A stretch of DNA of 64,000 bases from Littorina saxatilis (taxonomy: Eukaryota > Mollusca > Gastropoda > Littorinimorpha > Littorinidae), in the NCBI RefSeq assembly GCF_037325665.1, contig NW_027128788.1, forward strand, positions 1 through 64,000. Direction: 5' to 3'. Below are positions 23,496 to 35,848 of this stretch, piece by piece. Numbering within the stretch: position 1 is the stretch's first letter; every line of letters starts with the position of its first letter. Under the pieces are notes generated by a model. The model did not search any database, was not told where the DNA came from, and saw only the letters and a program-made list of their open reading frames with translations. The position numbers and the translations under genes were made by a program.

Positions 23496-24393
23496 TAGCG
23501 AACTACCGACGCGGTAAAAATATGACCATGCACCGTTTATTACGAGACTCCTTACCTCCTAATATTTCACTACTTGCACAAGTTTGATCTTGTTGTCTCC
23601 CTGCACTAGTAAGTTCTCTTCTGAAAACAAAGCGGATGTTACATTACTGCAACATGATTAGGGTTGAAAGTCGTTCGAATATGATGCCATGCGAACCGCC
23701 AATAAAGTACACAACCAGAGAATTGGAGAAATTAATACATACACTAATATGTTGGAATTCCCTGCAAATCCGAATAATCCGTAACAAAATACTGTAAGCA
23801 AACCTATTACAGCACTATTTTGGAAATATAAATTCGGTTTCGAGCTTGTACAAAAACAATGTTACCAATTTAATGAAAGAAACAAGATTAAGACTGTTGC
23901 GTTGTGGTATCCTTCGTACTACATTCCATAAATATTCTGTTGTTAAAATGGGTAAATCCCATAGTGCAGATTTTACATAGCTCGTATTGTGTTAGAGAAA
24001 TAGATTTCATTGACCTTTTGTTTTATTCCTGTTACAAACAAACAAATCGGTAAAACGATGAACAGAAATTCTTTCTTTAAAAAAGCAAACAAAAATCTAA
24101 TTTGTATAATTCTTCATTGGTATCGTACATTGTTCTGAATATTTACACTCAGATAGCGATTACTCTTCTTGCGCTTGCAAAATATGTGTCGGTCTGTATC
24201 GATATGGAACTCCATTAGAAACTAGACACATTTTTGGTTAAGAATTAAGGTTTAGGAACAATCAAAGAAAAGAACAAGTTACAGAACGAACAAGTGTTGA
24301 CCATAACGGGTCAATGCGCCGCCAGGTGGTGACACGGGGGTGGGACATGGATACCGTCATTGGGTCTGCTCAAACAGTTGGTCGTGTTTTCAG

Positions 24394-24830
24394 GGGCAGG
24401 TAAATCTGAATTTATAAACAGCACAGCAGCAGCGCTCCAAGAGGACAGATGGCGGCAGTACGCCGATTCAGGGACACTCCCGGGTGCTGAAGCCATCACC
24501 ATTAAAACAAGGAGGTGCGTGTTTGTAAAATTCCAACCGGGCCTCCTAACAGGGGGGGGGGGGGGGGGTGACCCCTGTGAACAAATCTTTAATCCCAAAA
24601 ATGTGCCAAATCGCCAAAATAGGTTGTTGGGTGGGTTTTTTTTTTTGGGGGGGGGAGCACAAAAATGTATGTGTGTGTTTAATAGTGTGTGTTTAATAGT
24701 GTGTGTGTGTGGGTGTGGGTGTGTGTGTGTACGTGCGTGCATGCGTGCGTGTGAGTGTGTGTTAGGTTGTGTGCCAAGCTTTAAAGTTGAACAGCTTTCA
24801 TTTAATCCTCACTCTCTCTCCCTCTCCCTC

Positions 24831-24897
<67 letters not shown>

Positions 24898-27800
24898 GAA
24901 ACGGCTGATTGTCTCCTGGTTAAATGTGACACAGATATCCGAAGTGCTGTGACCAAAACAGATACAATGACAAGTTACTGCCGACACTGATTGATGTGGC
25001 GGGATTATCTGACGAAGGCGGGGCAGCCATGACAGAACTGCTCACACTGCTCTGCTATGGGCACATTAAGGTGCGTTCATAAATGTACTGTCAAAGTCTG
25101 TGTTTGATAACGATTTCGTCTGATATATCTGAAGAATGGGGCACGTAATGTTAGCCTTCGCTTGAGTTCTTGTCCCTATAGTTTTCCATGTTATCATCGT
25201 ATCATATTTAAATTGAAAAACAATCTTGTTAAAACAATAGGCCAGTTATTTATTTGGAATAAGGTCATACGCATGTTCATCTTGCCAGCAATTCTATCTT
25301 CTTTGCGTCTGCATTGGTCAACGGGATTTCATGCCCCACATAGGATTAGAACGGGCCAAAACGCTAAGCAGCCCTGACATTAAATCTATAAGGCAATATT
25401 TCAAATTTCATCGAAATTAAATCAAGTGCAAGAATTTTTTTTGTTTTTTTTTTTTTTTTGTTTAAATGTTATCAGGCATAGTCCTATGGTATTTATCAAA
25501 CTTTTTTGACGATAGGATCTTACAACAAAATGTTTATTGTAAACTTGGCACACACAAAATTCCAACAAATTTCGTAACCCAACTACAACATTTATTCTCG
25601 TGTCATTTCAAACTTTATAGTCTATAAAGGCATTTCGCTTGGCTATCTGGCATTCGGATCAAAGATTAAGGATTCTACAATGGTCACGAGACATACTATA
25701 CGTACTTCAGGTAAAATGTCGGATCCTTACCGGTATTTCTTCAAATGTTATGCAATCTTCCGGCAGGGGGGGGGGGGGGAAATATTTTTAAAGCCCGTCA
25801 TAGGTTTATGGACTTACATCCAAATACATCATGACTTCGGATGCATACAGACAAATGATTGATAAAGTCCCCCTTTGTCAAAACAGTTCTCTTTGACTGG
25901 CTTTGCCTCCAAAGGCAAGTTCAATGTTTCGTACGCTTGGTATCGTTTTCTGGTTGTTTTTCAGCTAAAGAAGGTGACATAGAAATTACTCAGAACATAC
26001 TCACTGATACAACCTAAAATACCGTAAATGTGGCATATTCAACACAGGTTATTTTTATGGTGTTTTTTAAGCAAGTTCTTCACACACAGAATTGTCTAGA
26101 CTTTGGATAGAATGTAAGAACGTCAAAGTAGTGTTCACCTATGTAAATTGTCGGTCATCTAAATTTGTAAATGCTAATTTCACTGACAAACCTTTTCATT
26201 AATTGGTATTGGCATAAGTATTGGTATAGATAGTGATGACAAATCGTCCTGTGAGAATACCCAGATGGAAATTCGGGCTGCTCTCTCACTAGGGAAGGCG
26301 AGTTGCCATACAGTGCATTACTACCCAATTTGTGTTTCCTTTTCCTGCATGCGTGTATTCATGTTTTCAAGCCCTGAGACTTTCGCTGTGAACTTGTGCT
26401 CTTTATTATGCAACTGCGTGCACACGGGGGTGTTCGGACACCGCGGAGAGTCTGCACAAAGTTGTCTCTGTGAAATAATTCCATCGCCAAACCGCCGCGG
26501 GGTTCGAACTCACGCCGATAGCAACAACTGCTTTTTTTTTCTTGCTTTTTTCTTCGTAACGATCATTTTATTCTTGTCGCAAATTGGCTGGTAGATCAAA
26601 TCTACCCTGCTGTACAATAAAATTATGAAAAAGTCAAAGAATGTTCTCTTCGGCTGTAGCAGTTATATTCTCTTTCCAATTTGTTTGGTTAGTGACGATA
26701 TATCCGTGTGTGCATTGTGTTTGTTTGTTTATTATTTGCTTTTTTTGTTTGTTGTTTCTTTCTTTCTTTCTTTTTTCTTTCTTTTTTTCTTAATTTTCGT
26801 TCATTCTTTCAGTGCTTCTTTGTTTTGTTTTCTGTCTGTCTACTTGTCTTATCTGTCTGTTAGCTATTGCATGTTTATCCTGCGTGCTGGTGTGCGTGCT
26901 TTTCATTCGTCTTTTCGTCTGACTACTTTTATCTGTGTTTGGTAGCTCACGAAAAACACTCCGATCTTTAAGAATATCAAGACAACGAAAACACGAAAAA
27001 CGTCAGACTCCAACTGTTCCCTAGATACAAATGAGCAACTTCACGAGTCGAAGACAAATCTGAGCCAAGTCACACAAAACTCAACCCGTCTCAGAGCAGC
27101 CGTGTACGCAGAAGCTTCGTCCGTATACACGCAACAACTGCTTTCAATCAAGCCAGCGCCACTACCGACTGAGCTATCCCATAATGTTTTCTTTACACCT
27201 GTGAATCCTGCATAAACTCCGCAGACTCAGTCATCGTGATTTTGTTTCCAGGACACTGAGGCCATAATGAATGTGTACAATGATTGCAAAAACCTTGCGG
27301 CGCAGGAAGTACGCTTCAAATACAGGATGACCCACGAAGGCATGCTCATACACCGGGTCATCTTTGTAGCTACCTGTGAAGACAGCTTGCCAGAACAGCT
27401 GATGAAATGCGTACGAAGTGTTGTCAAACCATCGCATGACAGCCCACAGGAAAGAGGTAAGCATGCATGTGGGTTGCACACCTTCATGGTTTCCTGCTCT
27501 AGATAGCAGGTTCTTTGTTTATTCCAAAAAAAAGAGTTCTTTAATTGTATTTAACTACATTCTTTATTTTCATAGTTGTAAGGGAAAGCTGATGTTCAAG
27601 CTGTATAGTGTGTGCAGTCAAGTTATCAGCGCTGTGGTTGTTACTTGTCAGCAACTTTTAATATCTGTGTGAAACTGTGTGCAAGAAAAGCCTACGTTCA
27701 ACAGGAATTCGCATGAGAATAGTCACAACCACAGCAGGGATGACTACAAACTGCGCTGAATCTGTGTTAGCTGTCGTTGCACAAGGTTGCAGCCAGGGAT

Positions 27801-30242
27801 TAACATCTGCAGACTTGCTCCAGTTTTGGTCGTCTCTTTGTATGCTTATTATACTGATATCTTCTGTGCTATTTTTGTACTCTTGCTTTTCTCTAAACTG
27901 AATTCCATACCCGTGCCCAGCCCACTCATCTGTTTTTGAAGTCTTGAAACTCTGCATTGGTGTAGTGCTACAACCCAGGAGAGCAATGCTATCTGTACAT
28001 CTTAATCTGCAGAAGACCCTACCGCCTACTGAATTGTTTGCCGCAAGACCCCTTCTAAAAAGAGTTAAATAGCATGGGTCAGCGAAGACACCCTTGGTCA
28101 ACGCCGATTTATATCTATACCGTCGTTTTAAAAGACCCTCTAGTTTCTTGTTGAGCAGTACAGCACACCACCAGACAGTTTTGTGCAGTGCTCTAATGAC
28201 ATACAACTACCTCTTCTGTTCTAAAATCCATCATGGTCTGCCAGAACCTATCATTCTACACTTTGTCGAATGCCTTTGTTATGTCAATGAAGTTAGGTTA
28301 GACGTATCCTTGATGCTACACATGTTTCTTTGCAATCAATCAAGAGTTGAAGATCTGTTTTCCAGCCCAAATATGAAGAGAGCCTTCTGTTCTGCTTTTC
28401 TTCTTTTCTGCAGGCGATTCAGGATTCTCTATTAAGCATTATTTTGTTTGGGCGTTATACAACGCTGATTATTTTGCAGTCCTGACTCCCTCAAGGGTAT
28501 GACGAATAACTGAGTCTAACGTTTTGGAAAACTCCAATCCTCAGGCCATCATTTTGTCTCCCGTACCCTACGACACTGTGAACCTGGTTGGGTAATTCCT
28601 CCGTCAATGTAAATGTTTGTCTTCAGAAATACCTCTTTTTGGAGTGCTGACAAAGAAGGACAAGGTGAACATGGATGACCCTGAATTTAAGAAAAAGAGG
28701 GAGGACTTCAAGACGAGTCTGGGACTCACTGAGCCTCGTCTTCTCGTCTGCACCAACTACTGTGACAAAATTGACCCCAATAAGGAGAGGCTGGAAAAGC
28801 TGAGACCTGACCTAGACTTGCCTAAAGTAAAGTTCTTCCAACAGGTGGGGACGCTACTGATAACATACATATTGCAATTATTGTGTTGCATGGTTGTTGG
28901 TCTTGTCATAAAGGTATTGACTGATGCGGCTGTTACAAAGAAACCCACAGAATCAACGGTGTATGCAACTTTTCAGTAATTGGGGCTATCTCAAAGTCAA
29001 TCTGGAACGCCTTGTAGTCAAAACAAGACAAAGTACGCAGAAATGACGTCATTTTTGCAATCAGCAATCTCTCTTTTTTCATTTCTCAAAATAACAAACT
29101 TTTGGCACATTTTGCGAACCATACCGAGACCAAGGGAGGTAACCTCCTTTAAAGGCGGTCGTCTACATTTTTGCTTTTTTTCAATAATCTTATGGTTAGA
29201 TGTCGATACAAAATTATGTCAAATGATGAATGAACCATGGGGAAAAAAGTTATAGAAAAAATAATATATATGTAAAAAAAGATTTTATTTTTGGGTAGCG
29301 TGACTCACGCTTTTAATATTTTGTTTTCTGTTTGCTGAGAACATGTGCTTTGCCTAAAAATACTGACCAATCAAATTCATGTCACTATGCTTATAGCCAC
29401 GCCCAAACAAGTGCAGCAACAGTTTGACACTGGAGCGCTGTCCACGCTTTTTTTTTAAACGCACGAAATGCACGTGATTTGAGAGGAGTTTTGCGCTTGG
29501 CATTTTCCAAATAAGGATATCCTACTATGAGTACTACGCTGGAATACTACAATGAGTTTTCAAACGGCTACACTGGCTTCGTCTTTCCTGATCGAAAGGG
29601 GGTGTATTGTTGATATTTGTAGATAATAGACTCTGCATTTTAATGGTCAAATGGCGATTTTGGTATAAAAATGTAGACAAGGACCTTTAAAAACGACAAC
29701 ATTTTAAAAAATAAGATTTTTTTTTTGTAAATCAAAAAGCCGACCTACCGACCCTATTTATTTGGTCACGTTACCCTACATCAACATCATTTTTATTTTT
29801 TGCCTAAAAAGAAGGAAGTCTTACATTGGGAGGTCTAAAAGTAAAAGGGAGGTTCCATCGTACTAGAATAATACTACACAATGTATATGTGTAGGTGTGC
29901 AGCGGAGCCATGCCGGTGGCGTGCGATGATGACACCCTGAACGTTCCAGGACCACTCTACGCAATCAAGAAAAAAGTGGCGGACATGGGATCCATACCAA
30001 TGAGTTTCCTCGCGTCAGTTGTCGCAGCCTTCGTTGCGTATATTGCTGGTATCCTGCTGCTGCCTTCAGTGGGGCAAGATTACGGGGAACTCCGCGAAGC
30101 ATGTCTCTCTGGTCGCGTCAACGACACGGCAGTGTGCAACGACGTGCCCGGTGAAAGGAGCCCACAGCATTTTTGGTCGTTGATTGCAGCAGTTTTCGTG
30201 GGGCTTTTTGTTATGATCAAAAGCCTAATGGCCTACAAATAG
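24394..30242 (+). CDS. IFI44-like GTPase with C-terminal membrane segments (5' end missing)
   Basis: Five exons join in phase: 24394-24514, 24962-25070, 27252-27456, 28627-28844 and 29895-30242 (1001 nt; 332 residues after a partial first codon, then TAG). All junctions are AG...GT. The order of motifs is that of the interferon-induced protein 44 GTPase family: P-loop GAGKSEFINST, a T-rich switch (ITIKTRR), DVAGLSDEGG as the G3 box, HRVIFVATCED, TKKDKVN as the G4 box, then LLVCTNYCDK. Family members bind GTP and act in antiviral defence in vertebrates; many molluscs carry expanded sets. The last exon encodes two hydrophobic spans (about FLASVVAAFVAYIAGILLL and FWSLIAAVFVGLFVMIKSL) separated by an acidic loop, ending MAYK, so the protein is probably anchored in a membrane; this is unusual compared with the human proteins. 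One or more 5' exons, including the start, were not found. Introns contain a SINE, a retrocopy, a LINE and a MITE. Confidence 0.85.
24828..24894. repeat. (CT)n microsatellite in intron
   Basis: About 30 CT units just upstream of the second recognised exon of the GTPase gene. A G run at 24551-24568 lies in the same intron. Confidence 0.95.
26330..27183 (-). repeat. SINE family D, split by an insertion
   Basis: On the minus strand the head is tatgggatagctcagtcggt (A box) at 27160-27183, followed by a segment to 27131. The continuation (B box ggcgtgagttcgaaccccgc) lies at 26498-26520, and the body extends to about 26330. The two parts are separated by the 26535-27130 insert, whose target duplication lies in the SINE. 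Confidence 0.65.
26535..27130 (-). mobile_element. poly(A) retrocopy inserted in a SINE
   Basis: The insert is flanked by a 14-bp direct repeat (gcaacaactgcttt at 26521-26534 and 27131-27144). On the minus strand it ends with AATAAA followed within about 30 nt by an A-rich tail, the signature of target-primed retrotransposition. The interior has (GAAA)n and (GACA)n stretches and no coding frame I recognise. It may be a retrocopy of a host transcript's 3' UTR or of an unknown SINE/LINE. Confidence 0.65.
27660..28480 (-). mobile_element. decayed RTE-like LINE reverse transcriptase fragment
   Basis: On the minus strand a frame gives NFIDITKAFDKV near 28260-28300, the A motif of RTE/BovB-type reverse transcriptase (consensus FIDLTKAFDxV), preceded by a degenerate EKRRKAEQKALF stretch matching the usual upstream segment. 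It has stops in several places, for example a TAG directly after KAFDKV. It lies in the third intron of the IFI44-like gene. Confidence 0.55.
29149..29690. mobile_element. TTAA-type MITE in intron
   Basis: The ends are ttaaaggcggtcgtctacat and, inverted, atgtagacaaggacctttaa; both terminate in TTAA. The 542-bp element lies in the last intron of the IFI44-like gene. It shares the TTAAAGG end with the elements at 4989, 31385 and 42157 but not their interior. Confidence 0.65.
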
Positions 30243-30646
30243 AGACCTCCGGCTTGAGAGCGAAACATTCAAAACAGATAGACTGTTTACGTTCCACTGA
30301 TAATCCAGAATGAAAAACAAGAAAGGTTAGTTATTGGAACGTTTCATTTTTGACACAACTTCACATTCACGCTTACGTCGACCTTATGCTTTTTATAATG
30401 CGGGACAGACAAACAAATAATTAGGAATTATTAGGAATTGATAATTATTGAATTCATCGCCTACTGAGGGAATCCTTTGTCTCATAATTATTTGTATATC
30501 GATCTGTCCACTATAAAGACCATAAGATCGACGTACTTAAAAGAATGTATATCTAACAAGAACTGAAACTGTCTCAAATCGCCCCAATACAGTTCAGGTT
30601 GGGGGTTGTAATAATGTGACCACACACCAGGAATACCTTAACTTGA

Positions 30647-30652
30647 AATAAA
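30647..30652 (+). other. candidate polyadenylation signal
   Basis: AATAAA about 405 nt after the stop codon of the IFI44-like gene. It is the first canonical hexamer seen downstream. Confidence 0.4.
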
Positions 30653-31384
30653 CGTTTGAGCGCTGAGTTACTTAAATTGAAAACAGCTGTGTTTTGAGTG
30701 AGCATCCCAGACTGTAATTCTCATTGGGAGGTTCTTTGAGCGAGTCATAATTTTCGTCCTCCCTTTCGACCCTGAGTATTTTATGCACTATATTCATAGA
30801 GATACAGATCTGAAATTGAACCGAGAGCTACAGCGTTCATTTTGGGGGTTGAATAGATGACAATACACACGAGGAAGGTCTTAGAATTAGTGTTTGAGCT
30901 TTCTATTTTTCAAATCTGAATGCTGTGATTGGTAGTCATTGCAGACCTTGATATTCTCCAACCCACATTGTGTCTGTTTTTCTTGTGCGAAGCGTTCTAG
31001 CGCTGTATGGCACGGAATTTGCATGCGTAAGCTAGACTGTACATTTAGCGCGTTGGGAATTCTGTCATATCTAGAACAATCGTGCACTTGGTGAAGAGTT
31101 TTTAAAATTTGGCATGGAGTTAGGTATGGTCATAAGGTTTTCAAAAACCATCGCAAACAAATTCAACCTTACGTTTTGTTGCCTGTTTGCGCAAAATTCA
31201 ATATGGGCGCCGACGGAAGCAGTAAATGGCATATAGCAGCTCCCATTATTACTAGAACCTTGTCAAATGTCTGCTATCCCATGTTTTCTAGTGCAAGGAA
31301 TCCAAATATAAGATCTCTGGTGTTTCACCGCTATTTTCAGGGTCAAAGGTCATTTTTTAAGGTCATTTTTTAAGTTCATTTCAG

Positions 31385-31891
31385 TTAAAGGTACTGAACT
31401 TGTCAAATCCAGGTGCACGGAGCCCCTGGGGCTTTTAGTCATATCTCAGGCAGCTATCCGTTAGAAGAACTACCAAGTTTCATTGACTTGCACCCAAAGA
31501 GTCAAGAACTGCGATTTTTTTACGAATTAATTTCGTACTCGGACCCGGCTGGTCTTGACCTATTTTTGGATCTAAATTTAGATCAGGTAGATCACCACAT
31601 CATGCACAAAAAGACACGTCACTAGCAAACTATGTCAGACATCATCATGAGTTTGTGTAAAACAAAATGGAGGCCGGAATCAGTCAGTTGAATCGAACTC
31701 CGACCAAACACCACGTAATAACTAGGTTAATTTATGCACTCGCGTGAACAAGAAACTGTCGAGCTTCACAGATGTCGTCGTTGGGTAGTTTTGGGTTTGT
31801 TTTACTACCATAGGAGGATTTTTGAACTGTAAATTCACTCAGCTGCAACAAAAACGCAAAACGAAGGCTGTGAGCTGCACTGTGCCTTTAA
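31385..31891 (+). mobile_element. TTAA-type MITE, copy 2
   Basis: Inverted relative to 4989-5481 and close to identical over most of 500 bp. It starts TTAAAGGTACTGAACTT and ends GCACTGTGCCTTTAA, so both TTAA targets are kept. It interrupts the region just inside the left inverted repeat of the 31073-34741 element. Confidence 0.8.
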
Positions 31892-32077
31892 CAAAGACGA
31901 TAACTTTGGAATTTATTAACTTCAAAAGATGAAATTGGGTTGTACACCCATGCGTGAGCCCTGTGAGCTTACGGTTCAAGTTCTTGAAGTCACGACTAAC
32001 TATTTAGTTAAACACGAATTATGGTGCTTAGAATTGTTGATGTTATAGATATGGTCGACTGGTCGTAAGTTCTGGAC

Positions 32078-34250
32078 TTAGTCACTGGCACTGTTTGCGC
32101 AGCCTCCTTCACACTTGCACAGTGGACCACAGCGAAGACCAGCGCGATGACACTTGCAGTTTCCTTTCCAAGCAACCAAGCAGCCACAGAGGAGCAACAG
32201 TGAGCACCCTGTGCTGGCGTCAGGCAGACTTGTCCAGTATGGCACCCATGCCTTGGTTCTCTCGCTCATTCCATTCCCATCCCCATTCACTTGGGTTTGG
32301 GGTGTTGGAGGTTTTGGACAGACTGTTTTCAGATGAAAGCTGCGATGAGCAATGCTCGTTTTGTGTGCTGGAAAAACGCATGCTGGGTTGGTGGGATGGG
32401 TTCCAGAGGTTTGAGACCAACAGTAAACATCAGCTTTCTTGCTTCGTTGACAGACGTTGATCTACAGTTTTTGCTGTACATCAGCACAGTGAAACGCTCC
32501 AGACGCTGCATGTGCAGTGAGTTGAGTGTGAGGCTGGTTGGGTCCTGGGTGATGGCGATGAAGGTGTCAGTGACCTCAGGAAAAAGTGGCCCATGCATTC
32601 CATGCTGTCTTTTTGCCAATTCCGAAAATGGCCGATGTTACATCACATCCTGTGTAGGAATGAAAGAAGGGAAGTGCCTGGCAGCGTTGAGGTCCCAGCT
32701 GTTGAGCAATGTAATGTACTGGAATGTCTCTGAATGTCTTTCCTGACCCAAATCCAATCAACAGCTCTGACAGTTTCAGCTGATCAAAGTGATGGATGGC
32801 AAGAACCACCACATCTGTGTCCACTGTCCTGAGGTAGCCCTTAGTGTGTCCCTGCTCAGCAGCATGGCAGAGGTGAAGCATCATCCGTGTGTCAGCTTCT
32901 TCTTGGTGGCAAGGAGATAAGGCTGATATATCTGTTGGTCTGTTAGTGAGCACAAGGTCAACCTTCGTAGTCAGGAGATGATATCTTGCATCAGTGGTAT
33001 GTCGCACTAGTTGCTCGCTGAGGAACTGGAACAGCTCAGCCTTGTTGTCAGACTCCTTGAGGAACTTCTGCCAGTCAGCTCCCTTTGGAATAGGTATCTT
33101 TGCTGAGACTCTAGTTCGCCTTCCTTCACTTTCACCCCGCTTGGCACGAGTCTGTGATTTGAGACTTGCATCCTGATATGTGTCCCAAACAGCATCCTCT
33201 CTTGTGGTGTTGTTGGTCATCTGGCTCTCTAAGAAGGGTAGCAAATGCATAAGTGTATATTCTTCAAACACAGTGGCACGCTGGGGCTTGACAATATGGA
33301 TGATGGCTGGCATATCCAGTACGATCACAGAGGCTTCTTTTGCTGCAGGAGAGCGTCCAGGATCAGGCATTCCAGGCAGGCAGCCAAGAAGAGCAGACTT
33401 TGTACCTGACATCAGTTCAATTTCCACGATCACACAAGGAAGGAGGCTCACGCTGAATCTCATGTCTGAGAAAGTCGTCCATATCACCATCAGGTCGTCC
33501 TAGCAAGGACAGAAACAACTTGGTGATGAGCGCCGCATTTTCCCTTGCTGATCCCAACTTGTTAGCACCCTTCTTCAGGTCCACACACAGGTGGCCGGTT
33601 GCTGAAAGTGTACAAATTGGCCCTTGGGATAACATCAGACAATGGTTTGGAGCAAGTTTCAAGTCTGTCCCTCACAAACTCTGTAAACAAGGCCTTGCCG
33701 ATGTTTGGAGCTTACTTCAAGCAGTTGACAATTACTGGGTCCATGACTTCACCGGTGTCCAGTGTGACGAGCTGGGAGCCTGTCTCCTTGAATGGGTTGA
33801 CCACTGTTCCCTCTTTCACAAGATAGAGCAGTGCTTTGAGATGTTTCAGGAACTTGTTTTGTTCAGCAATAGAAGACTCTGGGTGCTCTAAATTGACTTC
33901 TCTGTTTGAAGCTGAAAGACTTTCATTTTCAAATTCATCAGTGACTCTCAGGACCTCTGGTTTTGAGAGTTCAATAACCTCTTTTTCCTCTGGCTGACCA
34001 TAGAGTCCTTTTGCTCCGCTGTCCTCCTTCAGGAATTTGATGCTGTGCTCCTGGCTCTGGTCAAGCGCCATGAGGGAGAACTTCTCGTCACTGCGCTGCA
34101 CAACGAACTTCCCTTCCTCAAAGGCTTCATGGACACTTGGATGGGTCTCTGGCAGACAAGCCATGTCCTTCAGGAAGACAGGCATCCAGCGGGTATGGTT
34201 TGTGTGCCCAAAAGCAAAACACCATATGGGCACAGGTCACTCAGGGCGTT
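32078..34250 (-). pseudogene. decayed mobile-element gene with nuclease-like and CXC regions
   Basis: Separate open stretches on the minus strand show, in order: an N-terminal part (MACLPETHPSVHEAFEEGKF, MALDQSQEH, GAKGLYGQ); a central part with acidic motifs EEADTRMMLHL, RTVDTDVVVLA, IGFGSGKTFRDI and FFHSYTGCDVTSAIFGIGKK, which resembles a PIN/FEN-type nuclease core; and a C-terminal cysteine cluster (CKCHRAGLRCGPLCKCEGGC) of the tesmin/CXC kind. From memory, highly repeated ORFs of this build occur in cnidarians, molluscs and fish and are presumed mobile. This copy is broken in several places and is treated as a fossil. It lies between the long inverted repeats described for 31073-34741. 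Confidence 0.65.
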
Positions 34251-34823
34251 CAGAGTCAGTTGCCAATTTCCCATCCGCCATTTTGAATAGCATATATACC
34301 TTTTCAGCTTAAATGGTGAGACTGAGATATTCAAGGAGTTCAGAAATAGACTCCCAGTGGTCGAAAACATGGGTATAGAGACTAATTGTTTCTTTTTAAG
34401 TTGAGTAGGTTCAGAGTTATTACACTCTGAAATTAAATGACCTTGAAAATGACAAATGAATGACCTTTGACGTTAAAATGACCTCCAAACGTCAAATCCA
34501 TCTTGGATATGGGTTGCTTGCACTAAAACACATGTGAAAAGTTGTATTTCTCAATACTGTAGTGGTAACAATGGGTGTAATTTAGCAGTCCTTTTTCCGG
34601 GTGGCGGCCATATTGGATTTTGCGCAAACAGACCAATCAAGGTCGAGCTCAATTTGTTTGCGATGGTTTTTGAAAACCTTGTGTCCATACCTACCACCAT
34701 GCCAAATTTCAAAGACTCTTCACAAAGTGCACGATCATTCTGAGTTCCTTCTCAGTTAATTTTACTTCCTTTATCCAACGGTCTTGATCTACTCTGACGA
34801 ATGGGTATCTATGAAAACTAAAG

Positions 34824-35099
34824 GTGAAAAGATGGCGCATGCCCGGTCCGCTGTTCACGCTTAGTGGTCGTTCACTACTGAGGATGGATTTTGTTATGAC
34901 ACTAACATTGAACATTGCCGGAATTCCAGCTGACCAATTCAATTCACATAGTTTTAGAATAAAAGCGGCTACATCGAGCTCAGCAAAAGGGGCTTCGGAT
35001 GCGCAGATTCGCAAGGGTGCGGACTGTGGCAGTCGAATGCCTTCAAGAAATAGGCTATATTCGCTTACCTTTAACCAATTTTCAGCGAGTGATATGTAA
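34824..35099 (+). pseudogene. fossil fragment of a tyrosine recombinase
   Basis: The frame contains NIAGIPADQFNSHSFRIKAA followed by TSSSAKGASDAQIRKG, which matches the HSFRxxAAT block with its conserved His and Arg and the helix after it in YR recombinases of the DIRS/Ngaro/Crypton type. Only the C-terminal end remains; no other part of such an element was recognised. It lies just outside the right inverted repeat of the 31073-34741 element, on the other strand. Confidence 0.5.
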
Positions 35100-35404
35100 G
35101 ACAAGGTCGCTTGTCAAGGGCGAAAGTGGTCATTTCAGTCAATAACAAAAAGTCCTCATCCAGGTTGGTCTGGGTATTATAAGATGTTTGATGGGTTGTT
35201 GACAGACCAGCTTTTTTGTCGGTCCTCGGGGGGCATTATCGACTTTTGTTTCGTATTTATTGACCAAGGCACCAAGTTAGCCTAGTGGTAAGGCGTCCGC
35301 CCCGTGATCGGGAGGTCGTGGGTTCGAACCCCGGCCGGGTCATACCTAAGACTTTAAAATTGGCAATCTAGTGGCTGCTCCGCCTGGCGTCTGGCATTAT
35401 GGGG

Positions 35405-35766
35405 CGGTGCGTCCCGCTAGCGCTACGTGTCATTTGTGCTACGTATCGTTTGCGCTATTTTCTGTAGTGCTATCGACACAAATTGCCAAAAACAGTAGTG
35501 CTATCGGCACGTAGTGCTATTGCCACAATTCACACATGTCATTATCACTACGTCTCAATAGAACTACGTGTCGATATCACTATTTTTGAAAATCCAATGT
35601 ACTGTAGCGCTACGTGTCGATAGCACTATTACATGTTCAAACGGCAGACACTTCCCTTTGCGTTTGCGTGTGAGTGTGTGTATATATATATATATAAATG
35701 TCTGCATGGCTGGCTGTCGGATCTGTCTGTCTCTGTCTCTCTGTCTCTATGTGTGTGTGTGTGCGT

Positions 35767-35848
<82 letters not shown>

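Larger units (their letters stand above)
31073..34741 (-). mobile_element. TIR-bounded element carrying a PIN-like/CXC gene
   Basis: About 310-bp inverted repeats lie at 31073-31384 and 34427-34741. They share agaa-atcgtgcactt outer ends, aatttggcatgg, ggttttcaaaaaccatcgca and tgtttgcgcaaaat blocks, and gtcaaaggtcatt on the inner side. A decayed gene (about 32078-34250, minus) fills the interior, and a TTAA MITE sits just inside the left repeat. I found no convincing target duplication. The arrangement looks like a 3.7-kb DNA transposon, but the class is unknown to me and an inverted duplication of host or element DNA is possible. Confidence 0.6.

Noticed and set aside
24311-24742. Minus-strand ORF opposite the P-loop exon
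   Set aside because: It is the shadow of the GTPase exon and of a GT-rich intron; the plus strand has the motifs and splice sites.
33520-33891. Plus-strand ORF of 123 codons
   Set aside because: It lies opposite the decayed gene of the 31-35 kb element, whose minus-strand motifs are convincing.
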